From Methylococcaceae bacterium (GTDB lineage: Bacteria > Pseudomonadota > Gammaproteobacteria > Methylococcales > Methylomonadaceae): a stretch of 64,000 nt of DNA. Under the pieces are notes generated by a model. The model saw nothing but the letters and a program-made list of their open reading frames with translations. It was not told where the DNA came from and ran no database searches. Below are positions 1 through 9,052 of the stretch, piece after piece. The stretch lies in assembly GCA_006844705.1 (NCBI GenBank), contig SPJS01000200.1, positions 1 through 64,000 on the forward strand, given 5' to 3'. Each line of letters begins with the position of its first letter. Positions within the stretch are counted from its first letter, which is position 1. A program made the position numbers and the translations under genes.

Positions 1-189
1 ACCTGATAAGTCGTGTAGGTGATGGTGACATTTCAACCCATAGACACGGTTTAATCGGTTCGTGTTCCTCAACCTTCCAATACTCAGCCTAGAGATGCAT
101 CTTGGCGTAACGACTTCGCCTCACACCCCGTTTCCCACGGGCTACGTCACCCTGCCAATGTACAACAGGTCACCGCCGCTTCGGCTCAC
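1..189 (-). other. Possible 5' part of a group II intron (structured, non-coding)
   Basis: No ORF is seen. Read on the minus strand, the segment begins GTGAGCC at 189, close to the GTGYG start of group II introns, and is rich in short stems: CCCGT/ACGGG near 127-142, GGCG/CGCC near 103-121 and GCCG/CGGC near 175-186. It abuts the broken end of an IS3-family transposase, a usual landing place for such introns. The reverse transcriptase and domains V-VI would lie outside the window, so the call rests on the 5' motif and secondary structure only. It could equally be another structured repeat. Confidence 0.3.
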
Positions 190-261
190 ACTTTCTTATA
201 GCAGAAAGTAGGCATCTGATTGATTTCATCCCTGTACAATTTCGATGCATTCCAAACATGC

Positions 262-669
262 TCAAGCTTCAGTAGCATCGTCAATGACACCTTTGAAGGA
301 TGGGCGCACTGTAAGTAATATCGGTTGTCCAAACTTGATTGGGGGCCTCAGCAGAGGGCGTTCAAATTTTCTGTCTAATGCGTTTTCACAGACGCTTAAA
401 TCATGCAGGCTATCTGTCGTATTCTTATAGCGAAGTTTTGTTTGTACAATTACCCCCTGTTTTTTTATCAACCGATGTCCCATCGCCGCAGTAGAATCAT
501 CCATAATCCGACAGCCTCCTAGGCGACGCGAACCATCGTTTTGTTTTTGCTGATTATACAAAGCCACCAAGCGATTCTCGAGTTGCTCTTTAGCATCATT
601 GGCGGCAAGAGGTTGATGCCTGGTCATTGCATAATAATGACTACGATTAACTTTCATGACTTTGCACAA
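262..669 (-). pseudogene. IS3-family transposase OrfB remnant
   Basis: The frame reads MCKVMKVNRSHYYAM near the start, the usual HTH_21 region of IS3 OrfB, then a GSRR motif and QTKLRYKNTTDS before the catalytic domain. A one-base loss separates it from the upstream OrfB start (AFIQEHCKERPVSV in the neighbouring frame). After FERP the frame breaks: the true continuation, NQVWTTDITY with the first catalytic Asp, appears in another frame near 310-340, then stops. A 45-bp foreign segment lies between GSRR and GHRLIKK. The remaining two thirds of the DDE domain is missing. Confidence 0.8.
478..522 (-). repeat. End fragment of CTAG fold-back element A inside the IS3 remnant
   Basis: Reverse complement begins CTAGGAGGCTGTCGG and continues to GCGATGGGA. 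It matches 43 of 45 bases of the left end of the complete element at 5091-5258, with weaker similarity continuing for about 15 bases. It sits in frame within the OrfB remnant. Either the element inserted at a CTAG in the transposase and the rest was later deleted, or the element captured part of its end from this IS. Confidence 0.75.
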
Positions 670-714
670 CGCTCACAGGCCTTTCTTTGCAATGCTCCTG
701 GATGAAAGCAATCC

Positions 715-795
715 TCACAGCACATTCTTGGCAAAGAAGGTTGTTGCCTTTTTTAAAAAATCGCGCTCCATCTGTAATTGGCGGCTTTCTTTCAT
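715..795 (-). pseudogene. IS3-family OrfA C-terminal remnant
   Basis: A 26-codon frame ending MERDFLKKATTFFAKNVL, the standard C-terminal leucine-zipper/frameshift zone of IS3 OrfA, precedes the OrfB remnant. The A6G run at FLKKA is the expected site of programmed -1 frameshifting. The N-terminal DNA-binding part is gone; only ERKYTNF is recognisable upstream in a different frame, so OrfA has suffered an internal deletion. Confidence 0.65.
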
Positions 796-1050
796 CGTGT
801 TGGCTCAATTAAAAGTTAGTGTATTTTCTCTCTATCGAGTGCCTGGTTCCATTAGACCACTTGTATCTCTCACCGATGAATGGTTAGCTACCGTTCATCA
901 CCTGAGATCAGTGAGGATGTTAGACCACTAAATGCTGAGACATTGTTCTGTAGATAATTCCCTGGTTTCGATTTCTTCCACACTGGATGGTATCCAAGCG
1001 CCCAGGCTGACCTGGTGACGCTGTATGTACAAGTGAAGTAGGTAGATAAC

Positions 1051-1197
1051 ATGATGAATAAGTATATTGGTATTGATGTAGGTAAAGAACACGTGGATAT
1101 TTGCTGGCTAAAGGATAAGTCTTTAGCCGACCTGGATAACCTGCCTGATCCTGAAGAGCTGGCTGAAGAAATCATTGAGACTATGGATGGGGTTTGA
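1051..1197 (+). pseudogene. IS110-family transposase N-terminal fragment
   Basis: A 48-codon frame starts MMNKYIGIDVGKEHVDICWL, the hallmark first beta-strand (IGIDV with the first DEDD aspartate) of IS110-family transposases. It then runs through an acidic stretch (PDPEELAEEIIE) to a stop at 1195. Full IS110 transposases are 300-400 residues, so this is a fragment or an internally deleted copy. It lies just past the 3' end of gmk (convergent), where rpoZ is found in many relatives. Confidence 0.7.
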
Positions 1198-1224
1198 ATA
1201 GTTGCAGGGAAATTCTGAATACGC

Positions 1225-2716
<1,492 letters not shown>

Positions 2717-2762
2717 TTTTCACCTATACTATTTGAAATGCGTCCAACATCGTCTCAATTGA

Positions 2763-3656
2763 ATGTCTGAATACTACGACCCGGAAACGTATCCGCAAGA
2801 GTGGAACTACCTGCAAACAGGCACCATTATAGACCAGTATATGATTGAGCGGGAACTGGCCCATGGAGGGTTTAGTTCAGTGTATCTGGCGCGCCAACTG
2901 GAAGACCAGGTTCCAGTGGCGATCAAGGAATATCTGCCGCGCAAACTGGCGCATCGCACCTGGAACAATGTTGTCATCCCCAGCAGTGAAGACACCAAGA
3001 CCTTATACTATCGCGGGCGAGCATTGTTTTTTGAAGAAGCCAAGGTGCTGGCAATGCTAAAGCATCATAATATTGTCAATGTGATAAATTTCTTTCAGGC
3101 CAATGAAACGGTGTACATGGTGATGGTGTATGACTATGGCTTGACGCTGGATAAGATCCTGCAGAAAAAAATGTTACATATAGATGAAAAATTTTTACGT
3201 AAGGTGTTTGACGATTTGCTCAATGGAATTGCTGTTATACACCAGCATAATCTGGTGCATCTGGATATTAAACCGGCCAATATTCTTATTCGTGCCAAAC
3301 ATGATCCGTTATTACTTGATTTTGGCGCGATTCAATCCTTTCCCAATAATAAAAAAAATAACCATACCAAAGTATTAACCAAAGGGTTTTCACCGATAGA
3401 ACAATACGCAAATCAGGATATTGGCCCCTGGTCTGATATGTATGCCATCGGTGCGACTATCCGGGCCAGCATGGAAACCAAAATTCCACAGCCTTCACCC
3501 GAGCGCAAGGAAAAAGATCAGCTTGTGCCTGCGGTAAAAGCGCTCAAAAATAAATATTCGGAGAGCTTTTTAAAAGCGGTTGACTGGGCAATGGCTTTGC
3601 ATCCGAAAGACCGTCCCCAAACGACACAAGAGTTGCAACAGGCCTTGATGTCTTAA
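2763..3656 (+). CDS. Serine/threonine protein kinase (Hanks type), soluble
   Basis: Eukaryotic-like protein kinase of 297 residues, consisting of little more than the kinase domain. Visible motifs are the glycine-rich loop ELAHGGFSSVYLA, VAIKEYLP with the ATP lysine, HLDIKPANIL (catalytic Asp, Lys, Asn), LLLDFGAIQ (DFG) and SPIEQYA in the activation/P+1 segment. No transmembrane helix or sensor domain is seen. It is divergent from yicC and upstream of rph. In some relatives a PP2C phosphatase gene accompanies the kinase here; none is present in this window. Substrates are unknown. Confidence 0.92.
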   Translation: MSEYYDPETYPQEWNYLQTGTIIDQYMIERELAHGGFSSVYLARQLEDQVPVAIKEYLPRKLAHRTWNNVVIPSSEDTKTLYYRGRALFFEEAKVLAMLKHHNIVNVINFFQANETVYMVMVYDYGLTLDKILQKKMLHIDEKFLRKVFDDLLNGIAVIHQHNLVHLDIKPANILIRAKHDPLLLDFGAIQSFPNNKKNNHTKVLTKGFSPIEQYANQDIGPWSDMYAIGATIRASMETKIPQPSPERKEKDQLVPAVKALKNKYSESFLKAVDWAMALHPKDRPQTTQELQQALMS

Positions 3657-3721
3657 CCATCTCTGCTCGCCATTTATGGCAATATCCATACCTAAAAGAT
3701 CTCTGGAAAGTAAAAGCGCAA

Positions 3722-3750
3722 TGACCTGAGGTGAGTGAAAAGGTTATACT
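3722..3750 (+). promoter_or_regulatory. Candidate sigma-70 promoter of rph
   Basis: A good -10 box TATACT (3745-3750) lies 17 bases after a weak -35 TGACCT (3722-3727), 26 bases upstream of the rph ATG at 3777. The gap between the kinase stop (3656) and rph (121 bases) leaves room for an independent promoter. Prediction from spacing and consensus only. Confidence 0.4.
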
Positions 3751-3776
3751 GTAAGGTTTTATTGAACGAGAAGCAT

Positions 3777-4496
3777 ATGAGACCAAGCGGACGTAATCCA
3801 GATCAATTACGAGATATACGATTTACCTGCAACTACACCAAACATGCCGAAGGTTCTATATTGGTTGAATATGGGGATACCCGCGTTTTATGTACTGCCA
3901 GTGTAGATACCCGCGTGCCATTTTTTTTAAAAGGTAAAGGGGAAGGCTGGATTACGGCAGAATATGGCATGTTGCCGCGTTCTACGCATGACCGCATGAA
4001 TCGTGAAGCGGCAAGAGGAAAGCAAGGCGGACGAACGCTTGAAATTCAACGTTTGATTGGTCGTTCCCTCCGGGCATCTGCAGACCTAAAGTTACTGGGT
4101 GAAAATACGATCACGATTGATTGCGATGTGATTCAGGCAGACGGCGGCACCCGGACAGCTTCTATTACTGGGGGGTTTGTCGCCTTGACCTTGGCAATCA
4201 ACAAAATGTTGAAGGATAAAATCATTAGTAAAAACCCTTTGTGGGGGCAGGTGGCTTCAGTCTCCGTCGGAATATTTAACGGAGTGCCCGTGCTGGATCT
4301 GGATTACGCGGAAGACAGTAATGCAGAAACGGATATGAATGTGGTTATGAATGAGGCAGGGGCTTTTATTGAAGTGCAGGGAACGGCTGAAGGCCATGCT
4401 TTCCGTAAAGATGAGCTGGACAGTATGCTGTCATTAGCTGAGCAAGGCATTAATACGCTGTTACAAAAACAGCGGGACGTTTTGGCGAGTTCGTAA
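3777..4496 (+). CDS. rph: Ribonuclease PH
   Basis: Phosphorolytic 3'-5' exoribonuclease that trims tRNA 3' ends. Starting at ATG 3777 ([14 protein letters not shown]) gives 239 residues, matching the family; 14 extra codons upstream (3735) carry no conservation. Motifs include [37 protein letters not shown] (residues about 82-97, RNA-binding/catalytic arginines) and [18 protein letters not shown]. Its TAA overlaps the ATG of rdgB by one base, so the two are translationally coupled. Confidence 0.97.
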   Translation: MRPSGRNPDQLRDIRFTCNYTKHAEGSILVEYGDTRVLCTASVDTRVPFFLKGKGEGWITAEYGMLPRSTHDRMNREAARGKQGGRTLEIQRLIGRSLRASADLKLLGENTITIDCDVIQADGGTRTASITGGFVALTLAINKMLKDKIISKNPLWGQVASVSVGIFNGVPVLDLDYAEDSNAETDMNVVMNEAGAFIEVQGTAEGHAFRKDELDSMLSLAEQGINTLLQKQRDVLASS

Positions 4497-5116
4497 TGCA
4501 ATTCAAAGATTTTGCACACATTGTTCTGGCCAGTGGCAATGCTGGCAAGATCAGAGAAATTCAGGTGATCCTGGGCGATATTGAAGTATTGCCCCAGTCG
4601 CAGTTTAAGGTGTCAGAGGCGGAAGAGACCGGCACAACCTTTGTAGAAAACGCTATCATCAAAGCGCGAAATGCAGCCGAACAGACTCAACTTCCGGCGA
4701 TAGCCGATGATTCCGGATTGGTGGTGGATGCTCTGCAGGGCGCGCCTGGCGTGATTTCCGCCCGTTATGCAGGCGCGGGTGCAACGGATCAGCAGAATCT
4801 GGATAAATTATTAATTGAATTGAATGGCATCGAAGCCGGTCAGCGCACGGCCCGTTTTGTTTGTGTCATGGTGTTTATGCGTCATGCAGATGACCCATTA
4901 CCGGTTATCGCGCAAGGCGTATGGGAAGGTCTGATTATGGAACACCCCGCAGGCGACAACGGTTTTGGCTATGATCCGGTGTTTTGGGTGCCACAATACA
5001 AATGTTCTTCTGCCCAGTTAACGCCAGAGATAAAAAATTCGCTAAGTCATCGGGGGCAGGCATTGCAGTCGCTGAAACAGACCATGTGTGCTAGGAGACT
5101 GTCGGATGATGGATGA
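4496..5116 (+). CDS. rdgB: XTP/dITP pyrophosphatase (non-canonical purine NTPase), 3' end altered by an insertion
   Basis: Hydrolyses XTP, dITP and ITP to monophosphates, cleaning the nucleotide pool. Motifs: VLASGNAGKIREI (substrate loop), FVENAIIKARNA, AIADDSGLVVDAL, GDNGFGYDPVF and SHRGQAL near the end. The last eight codons (ARRLSDDG) come from the CTAG fold-back element beginning at 5091. Removing the element and one CTAG gives an ending MCASG and a stop overlapping the next gene's start. The active site is untouched, so function is probably kept. Confidence 0.95.
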   Translation: MQFKDFAHIVLASGNAGKIREIQVILGDIEVLPQSQFKVSEAEETGTTFVENAIIKARNAAEQTQLPAIADDSGLVVDALQGAPGVISARYAGAGATDQQNLDKLLIELNGIEAGQRTARFVCVMVFMRHADDPLPVIAQGVWEGLIMEHPAGDNGFGYDPVFWVPQYKCSSAQLTPEIKNSLSHRGQALQSLKQTMCARRLSDDG

Positions 5117-5258
5117 TTCTACTGCGGCGATGGGAAAGCGGCTGATTTTTCCGGTCTTCTTCGTTGCGTAGCGCCACTATGCGCCTCAAAAGATCAAAAA
5201 AATCCGCCCGATGTTCCACTCGCCTGGCGACGAACCCCATAACCCGACAGCCTCCTAG
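5091..5258 (+). mobile_element. CTAG-ended fold-back element A (MITE-like, 168 bp)
   Basis: Both ends carry the inverted repeat CTAGGAG(A/G)CTGTCGG(A/G)T(G/T)ATGG. The arms remain partly complementary inward, through tgattttt...gatctt and GCGTAG/CTATGCGC at the centre, so the whole element could fold as one long imperfect hairpin. It has no coding capacity. CTAG at both edges is consistent with a duplicated 4-bp target. A 45-bp end fragment of the same family occurs at 478-522. It is inserted between rdgB and the kinase gene at 5258, supplying the rdgB stop. Confidence 0.85.
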
Positions 5259-6313
5259 TGGATGATGCCTTGGTTAAGGCAGCCAGTCATTTTTGTCTGC
5301 CTGATTCAATAAAATCAATAACAGCATTTGGGAATGGGTTGATCAATTCCACCTATCTGGTGGAATGTTCAGATCTAAATTTCGTATTGCAGAAAATCAA
5401 TACCGATATTTTTTCCAATCCGGAATTAATCCTGCAGAATGTAGATCGGTTGCATCAAGCCGCTGAACGAATGTCCTCTGATCAATCTTTGATTATCCCT
5501 GCCTATCTTCATTCACACTCAGGGCCGGGTTTATATGAGGATTTTAGCGGTGCAAGCTGGAGGGCAATGGAATATGTGAAAAACAGTGCAAGCCGGGAAG
5601 CAATTCGATCGATTGAAGAGGCGCAACAGGTGGGTAAAGCCCTGGCGCGTTTTCATAACTTATGCCGTGAAATTTCGGTAAATGATATGCATATAACATT
5701 GCCGGGATTTCATCATACGCCTGATTACCTGGCAACGTACCTGCAAGTAGAGAAAAAGCGTAGAGAGTATAAAGCTCAAGCAGAAATTCGTTATTGCCAG
5801 CAGTCAATTGAAAAGCATAAGGCATTTGCCGCGGTTCTGGAAAAAGCAAAACAGGCAGGGGAATTAAAGCCAATCGTCATTCATGGTGACCCTAAATTGA
5901 ATAACTTTCTGTTTGCCAAAGATACCGATGAAGTGATTAGTCTGGTTGATCTGGACACGGTGCAGCCCGGATTGATCCATTATGATGTTGGTGACTGTGT
6001 ACGGTCCTGTTGTCACCAAAAACCAGGGAATCAATTTGATATGGAATTATGCGAAGTCATATTGATGAGTTATCTCAAGACAGCGCGCCCGTTTCTGAGC
6101 CGTTTTGATATCAATTTTATTCCTGCAGCCATCAAGTTGATTCCTTTCGAATTAGGAATACGCTTTTTTACTGATTTCCTAAATGGAAATACCTATTTCG
6201 AAGTAAAACATCCGCACCAGAATCTGCATCGGGCCGTCGCGCAGTTTGAGCTTTTGAACGCCATCATCAGGCAGGAAGCACTGCTGCAAAAGATTGTTGA
6301 AAAAGAAAATTAA
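5258..6313 (+). CDS. APH-family small-molecule kinase, NahK-like
   Basis: Aminoglycoside-phosphotransferase fold kinase of 351 residues. Visible are the N-lobe loop FGNGLINSTYLV, FVLQKINTDIFSNPE, the catalytic loop HGDPKLNNFLF (residues about 208-218) and the metal-binding VDLDTVQPG. The combination of FGNGxIN-TY with LQxxNxxxFxxPE resembles N-acetylhexosamine 1-kinases and related sugar kinases; substrate remains inferred. The annotated GTG start uses the final G of the fold-back element; the original start may have been two codons earlier (GTG-CTA-GTG), overlapping the rdgB stop, before the insertion. Upstream signals have been replaced, so expression may be changed. Confidence 0.85.
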   Translation: MDDALVKAASHFCLPDSIKSITAFGNGLINSTYLVECSDLNFVLQKINTDIFSNPELILQNVDRLHQAAERMSSDQSLIIPAYLHSHSGPGLYEDFSGASWRAMEYVKNSASREAIRSIEEAQQVGKALARFHNLCREISVNDMHITLPGFHHTPDYLATYLQVEKKRREYKAQAEIRYCQQSIEKHKAFAAVLEKAKQAGELKPIVIHGDPKLNNFLFAKDTDEVISLVDLDTVQPGLIHYDVGDCVRSCCHQKPGNQFDMELCEVILMSYLKTARPFLSRFDINFIPAAIKLIPFELGIRFFTDFLNGNTYFEVKHPHQNLHRAVAQFELLNAIIRQEALLQKIVEKEN

Positions 6314-6373
6314 ACTGTTAGGCTGTATACAAAGTACACAATATAACGTTGGCATTTAGCCCGTCATTAAGCC

Positions 6374-8224
6374 ATGAGCTCAGATACAGACATTGAACCC
6401 ATTGATACAAATTTTAGCAGAGAGCAAAGCGCATCGCTATTGCAGATTCAGCACGAAATTATGGAGCAACTGGCGCTGGGGACGGATCACCAAAGCATAC
6501 TCGATGCACTTTGTAGAGCAGCTGAACATATAACAGAAAATGCGGTGGCATCGGTGATGTTGTTTGATGAGTCAAACACATTCTTACAAGTGATTGCTGC
6601 GCCATCTCTTTCAGCAGATGCCATAGCCCAATTGAATGGTTTAGTGCCAGGTGAGGAGGGCGGTTCTTGCGGGGCAGCGGTATATTCTAATAAGCCACAG
6701 TATGTGTGTAATACCCAAGCCGATAAGCGTTGGTCAGTATTTCATGATTTTATCGAATCTTTTAAAATAGGAGCGTGTTGGTCAAATCCTATTCGAATGA
6801 ATGAAACAACGCCGATTGGCTCGTTTGCCCTTGCCAGTTTTGAAACCCGCCAGCCTACCGAGTTTCATAAACGCTTACTCGAAACCTGTGCTTATATCGC
6901 GGGGATAGTCATCAAGCGTCAAAAGGAAGAAGATCAGCTATGGAAAATGGCGCATTATGACGGATTGACAAATCTGCCCAACCGTTCATTTTTTAACTCT
7001 CATCTTGATTACTCGATTCGTATTGCCCAGCGAACGGGTAAACAGTTTGCGTTGTTGTTTCTGGATCTTGATCGGTTTAAGGATATTAATGATACGCAAG
7101 GACATGAAGCAGGCGATGAGGTGCTGAAGTATATTGCAGAGAGCATCAAATCCAGTTTGCGCAAGAATGATATGTTTGCCCGTATAGGCGGGGATGAATT
7201 TGTCATTCTGATTGAAGACCTTGATGATAGCAGCCTGGTACAGCAGGTCTGTGAAAAAATTGCCTCATCATTTCTATCGAAGGTGACAATTCAGGGAATT
7301 GATTATCCATTGACGACCAGTATTGGTGTGAGTGTTTTCCCCGAGCATGGCGAGACGCCACAGATGCTGTTGAGAAATGCCGATACAGCGATGTATGCCG
7401 CCAAAAGAAGAGGAGCGGGTAACTATTGTTTTTACGAAGCCGAGCTCACTCACAATGTGACTGAACGTATTCAGTTGACTGCAGAAATTCGCAAGGCACT
7501 GGTACAACATCAGTTTGAGGTTTATTTCCAACCCCAATTTGACAGTGTGAGTGAACAGCTCACGGGGGCTGAAGCATTAATCCGGTGGCCTCATCCTGAC
7601 AAAGGGATGATTCCTCCCGTGCTGTTTATTCCCGTTGCTGAACAATCGGAATTGATCAAAGAAATAGGGCTTTATGTACTGGAAAAAGCGTGTCGACAAT
7701 GTCTCGCCTGGTGGGACGCTGGCCTGCCTAAATTCATCTTGGCAGTAAATGTTTCCGTTAATCAGCTGGACGTCGGCTTTTCTGATCATATACACAATGT
7801 GCTTAAATCCATGGCGTTCCCAATTGACAAATTGGAGCTTGAGATTACAGAAAGCCAGGTGATAAATTTTGATGATCTGGAAGAATTAAAAAAACTGGAA
7901 TCCTTAGGCGTGGGGATTGCCATGGATGATTTTGGTACGGGTCATTCATCTTTGGCTCATTTGAAAAGATTACCCATTACAAAATTAAAGATAGATCGCT
8001 CTTTTGTTAAAGACCTTCAGGAAGATTCAGATGATAAGGTGATTGCCTCAGCCATCATCAGTATGGGGCAAAGCCTGGGCTTGAAAGTCGTTGCAGAAGG
8101 CGTTGAGACAGATGCGCAAAAGTGTTTTCTGGTAGACAATGGATGCGATCAATTGCAAGGGTATCTTCTAGGGCGGCCGATGCCGCCAGAAGAATTCGAA
8201 GGCTTTGTGTCATCCTTGAATTAA
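6374..8224 (+). CDS. GAF-GGDEF-EAL cyclic-di-GMP protein
   Basis: Soluble 616-residue protein for making and/or degrading c-di-GMP. Domains: GAF at about 25-180 (possible ligand or redox sensing), GGDEF at about 195-355 with intact RIGGDEFVIL, and EAL at about 375-610 with EALIRW, ELEITES, DDFGTGHSSL and KIDRSF all present. Both catalytic motifs look intact, so the net activity cannot be told from sequence. No transmembrane segment is seen. A PilZ effector candidate is encoded at 49565-49951 of this window. Confidence 0.93.
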   Translation: MSSDTDIEPIDTNFSREQSASLLQIQHEIMEQLALGTDHQSILDALCRAAEHITENAVASVMLFDESNTFLQVIAAPSLSADAIAQLNGLVPGEEGGSCGAAVYSNKPQYVCNTQADKRWSVFHDFIESFKIGACWSNPIRMNETTPIGSFALASFETRQPTEFHKRLLETCAYIAGIVIKRQKEEDQLWKMAHYDGLTNLPNRSFFNSHLDYSIRIAQRTGKQFALLFLDLDRFKDINDTQGHEAGDEVLKYIAESIKSSLRKNDMFARIGGDEFVILIEDLDDSSLVQQVCEKIASSFLSKVTIQGIDYPLTTSIGVSVFPEHGETPQMLLRNADTAMYAAKRRGAGNYCFYEAELTHNVTERIQLTAEIRKALVQHQFEVYFQPQFDSVSEQLTGAEALIRWPHPDKGMIPPVLFIPVAEQSELIKEIGLYVLEKACRQCLAWWDAGLPKFILAVNVSVNQLDVGFSDHIHNVLKSMAFPIDKLELEITESQVINFDDLEELKKLESLGVGIAMDDFGTGHSSLAHLKRLPITKLKIDRSFVKDLQEDSDDKVIASAIISMGQSLGLKVVAEGVETDAQKCFLVDNGCDQLQGYLLGRPMPPEEFEGFVSSLN

Positions 8225-8226
8225 CT

Positions 8227-8805
8227 TCAATTAATCGTTTTGTCTTTAGTCTGGATGTTTTCTGTCGTATAACTAAAAAACTCAATCGTATCTGACCAGT
8301 AGCCGGTCGGTAAACCGGCTTTGCTTTTCAAATGACGCAAAAATTCTTGTTTATTTGTGGCCAGTTTCCACTGGGAAGGTAAAAAGTTTCCATGATGAGG
8401 CCCTTCTTTCACAATGAGCCCGTCTATCCCCGGTCTGATCATCTCCATCAATTCCTGTTCAGAATGTGCAGGCAGATGCAATGGTTCACTCAGTATCGCC
8501 AAATGTATATCCAGTTGAGCGATTTCACTTTTATCTATGGGCGGGTAGCGGGGGTCTTTATAGGCGGCTGAAAATGCATTTTCAGCGATATCTTCAGCTA
8601 AGGGTAAAACGGCTTCCAGCATACCGGTGGAACCACGGACCTCATGGTTTTTAAATAGGGTGACAAAAGTTGCTGCCGGGGTGACCAGAGCGGACGGGTA
8701 GTCTCTCAGGTCAACGCTGAGCGGATAACCTGTTTTATAGCCACTCTCTATAGATTGGCGGGCAACTTCCAATAATATCTGTTTATTTGCTTCGTTCAGG
8801 GGCAT
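8227..8805 (-). CDS. AMMECR1 domain protein (AmmeMemoRadiSam system protein A type)
   Basis: A 192-residue AMMECR1-fold protein convergent with the GGDEF-EAL gene (2-bp gap). Family traits include the VTLFKNHEVRGSTGMLE segment, AYKDPRYPPI and LDIHLAILSEP. The usual RGCIG-type motif with its conserved cysteine reads RGSTG here. In many bacteria the gene sits with a Memo-like and a radical SAM gene (AmmeMemoRadiSam); neither is nearby, so this copy is solitary. Biochemical function is unknown. The 247 bases to the next gene hold only a perfect palindrome CATCTTTATAAAGATG around 8933-8949. Confidence 0.85.
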   Translation of the reverse strand: MPLNEANKQILLEVARQSIESGYKTGYPLSVDLRDYPSALVTPAATFVTLFKNHEVRGSTGMLEAVLPLAEDIAENAFSAAYKDPRYPPIDKSEIAQLDIHLAILSEPLHLPAHSEQELMEMIRPGIDGLIVKEGPHHGNFLPSQWKLATNKQEFLRHLKSKAGLPTGYWSDTIEFFSYTTENIQTKDKTIN

Positions 8806-9052
8806 GGCACTTTTTTTGGCCTTGAATATGGGTTTCTATATTCGGGCGTATCCAATTTTTAAGACAATCCTGCTTTATCGTGCGCTGTAAAAATGACGTG
8901 GTCAAATGACTAAGTTAATGTATCGCCAATCAACATCTTTATAAAGATGGCATATCCACGTTGGGTCAGCTCAAAAGGGATGTTGGTTGACAAAACTATA
9001 GTAAAGTTATAGGTGTTTTGTGAGAAATTTCAAGGTTTATGGAAAAGGAAAA

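Larger units (their letters stand above)
240..859 (-). mobile_element. Decayed IS3-family insertion sequence
   Basis: Remnant of an IS3-type element read right to left. It holds a shortened OrfA tail (715-795) with an A6G slippery run just inside, a frameshifted OrfB (262-669), and at 851-859 (reverse complement TGGTCTAAT) a likely terminal end. The first 10 bases of that end (AGTGGTCTAA) recur at 920-929. OrfA lacks its helix-turn-helix; only a short ERKYTNF-like piece remains before a stop near 820. OrfB is interrupted by a fragment of another element (478-522) and loses frame in a C run near 337-342. The element cannot be autonomous. Confidence 0.8.

Noticed and set aside
656-931. 91-codon plus-strand frame in the IS3 remnant
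   Set aside because: Opposite strand to the transposase pieces; no similarity to transposases or other proteins by eye.
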